Below are positions 4,761 through 5,701 of a stretch of 5,701 nucleotides of DNA, one piece after another. Origin of the DNA: Candidatus Omnitrophota bacterium (GTDB lineage Bacteria; Omnitrophota; Koll11; Aquiviventales; Aquiviventaceae). The translations under genes were made by a program, and so were the position numbers. Where the stretch lies: positions 1 to 5,701 of the forward strand of contig JAHFGU010000024.1 in NCBI GenBank assembly GCA_023247285.1, read 5' to 3'. Within the stretch, counting starts at the first letter, position 1. Each line of letters opens with the position of its first letter. The notes below the pieces were generated by a model, which ran no database searches, was not told where the DNA came from, and worked only from the letters and a program-made list of their open reading frames with translations.

Positions 4761-5701
4761 TCTTGAAATAGAGGGGCAGCGGCGTGCCCCACGCATCGGT
4801 CACGCCGAGGGCCACGTTGCCTTCGCGCTGGGCGCCTTTCTCGACCCGGTAGACCCACCGCGTGCCCTCAGTGCCGGGCGGCACCGTCACGGTGGTCGCG
4901 GCCCACACCGCGCTGTCCGACCCCCGCACCGGCACCCAGCCGTCCCGCGCGCCGTCCCGGCGGACGCGGACCATCGACGCGCGCCCGCCGTCGCGGTCCA
5001 GATCAAAGTTGAGCGCGCGCACCAGCGCCGCCCCAGGCGGAATCTCCGGAAAGACGCGCATCACTCCGCCCGGCTGATCGGGCAGCCGCAGCGAGGCTTC
5101 CCGGACAAACCCCTCTGCCGTGGCCGGCGTGGCCTCCACCGCGAACAGGTTGTTGTCGTCGCCGGAGAGGCCCTGCGCCTGCACGCGGAACACCAGCCAC
5201 TGCCCGTGGATGTCGCCTTGAATCGGACGGAATGGGCCGAAGGTGATCACGGTGCCGTCCGGCTCCTCCGGCCCGATCACGCGCGACGCCAGGGGGGCAG
5301 CGCCATCGCCGTGGACCGCGAACGCGGTGACGGTGTCCCAGCTCGTGTCCATCTCGTCGTCACGGCCGCGCGCGTCCGCGTCGATGATCCGGATCACGAC
5401 CGGCTCGATCTCGCCGGCCGGGACCGCGATGAAGATCTCCTGGCCGTTGGGCCGCGCGCCGTAGTCCGCCCGCCCGTTGGGTCCGAACACATAGAACCAG
5501 CGCGTGCCGTTCACGGCCGGATCCGGCATCTGCAGCCGCGCTGCCGCGCGCGGCGCTTGGAAACTGCGCACGCCGGACCACAGCGAGGAGACATTGGAGG
5601 AGATGCGGGACCGCGCTTCCCGCAGTTCGGCGCGCATCCACTCGAGCGTTTCCGACGCAGCGCCTGGCCGGCGCCTCACCGTTGGCGGCGCAGCCTGCGT
5701 C
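4747..5701 (-). CDS. Exported-type beta-rich protein, function unknown (5' end beyond window)
   Basis: At least 317 residues are visible. The frame is open to the right edge (it reads TQAAPPT before an internal GTG at 5679), so the true start and probably a signal peptide lie outside; the GTG has no convincing ribosome site. Counting from that GTG, residues 8-35 (ASETLEWMRAELREARSRIS) look helical. Residues 58-185 form a predicted beta domain with GTRWFYVFGPNG, EIFIAVPAGEIEPVVIRI, an Asp-rich stretch IIDADARGRDDEMDTSWDT (98-116), ITFGPF and GLSGDDNNLF (170-179). The pairing of a DADARG-DEMD loop with a GLSGDDNNLF loop recalls uncharacterised exported proteins of environmental bacteria; the acidic loops could bind calcium (inference). 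A second beta region (about 205-305) ends with VTDAWGTPLPLYFKSRDR. No catalytic motif is seen. Confidence 0.78.
   Translation of the reverse strand, partial: TQAAPPTVRRRPGAASETLEWMRAELREARSRISSNVSSLWSGVRSFQAPRAAARLQMPDPAVNGTRWFYVFGPNGRADYGARPNGQEIFIAVPAGEIEPVVIRIIDADARGRDDEMDTSWDTVTAFAVHGDGAAPLASRVIGPEEPDGTVITFGPFRPIQGDIHGQWLVFRVQAQGLSGDDNNLFAVEATPATAEGFVREASLRLPDQPGGVMRVFPEIPPGAALVRALNFDLDRDGGRASMVRVRRDGARDGWVPVRGSDSAVWAATTVTVPPGTEGTRWVYRVEKGAQREGNVALGVTDAWGTPLPLYFKSRDR

Noticed and set aside
5200..5679. GTG at 5679 as the true start of the beta-rich protein
   Set aside because: The frame stays open to the window edge, there is no clear Shine-Dalgarno site, and a signal peptide expected for this type of protein is missing, so the gene is treated as partial.

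Overview
The window is GC-rich bacterial DNA, and every gene I can support lies on the minus strand. Reading in the direction of transcription (right to left), it holds four coding regions. First is the 3' part of a gene for an acidic, beta-rich protein (4747-5701, start beyond the right edge). Next is a small exported protein of 155 residues (4221-4688). Then comes a two-gene unit: a membrane-anchored winged-helix regulator (3332-3955) and a very long exported beta-strand-repeat protein (3335 to the left edge, at least 1,111 residues and still open). The long plus-strand reading frames are shadows of the low-complexity minus-strand genes.

The most interesting stretch is the roughly 265-base gap between the 155-residue gene and the regulator. 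On the minus strand it reads, in order: a sigma-70-like promoter (TTGACG, 18 bases, CATACT); a structured leader resembling the cyclic-di-GMP-I (GEMM-I) riboswitch aptamer, with a GNRA-capped hairpin, the linker GGAAAGCC, a second hairpin and a closing GGGUUGCC; a 9-bp intrinsic terminator ending in six U; and a Shine-Dalgarno site with the ATG of the regulator. A 7-base element at the start of the leader is perfectly complementary to the first arm of the terminator, so a switchable antiterminator can be drawn. The regulator and the surface protein overlap by four bases (ATGA), so one riboswitch decision would set expression of both. Surface adhesion is a typical c-di-GMP-controlled function, so the context fits, but ligand identity is inference. 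The aptamer departs from consensus at positions near the expected binding site.

The giant protein has a signal peptide, an N-terminal NYQGRLTD/EMTPRQRL-type domain, tail-fibre-like motifs (APATV...WTLP...QVLTTDG), and two tandem copies of a 333-residue unit. Each copy opens with a CxxC pair, the only cysteines I found. The copies are in exact register over most of their length and share a 95-base stretch without a single difference.

Organism: no marker gene is present. The combination of a beta-strand-repeat protein with the YQGRLTD domain, an ArsR-like winged helix fused to a membrane segment, and a GEMM-like leader suggests an uncultured candidate-phylum bacterium (Omnitrophota or a similar lineage; Patescibacteria is the alternative for the repeat protein). 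This is a low-confidence guess from recalled protein style.
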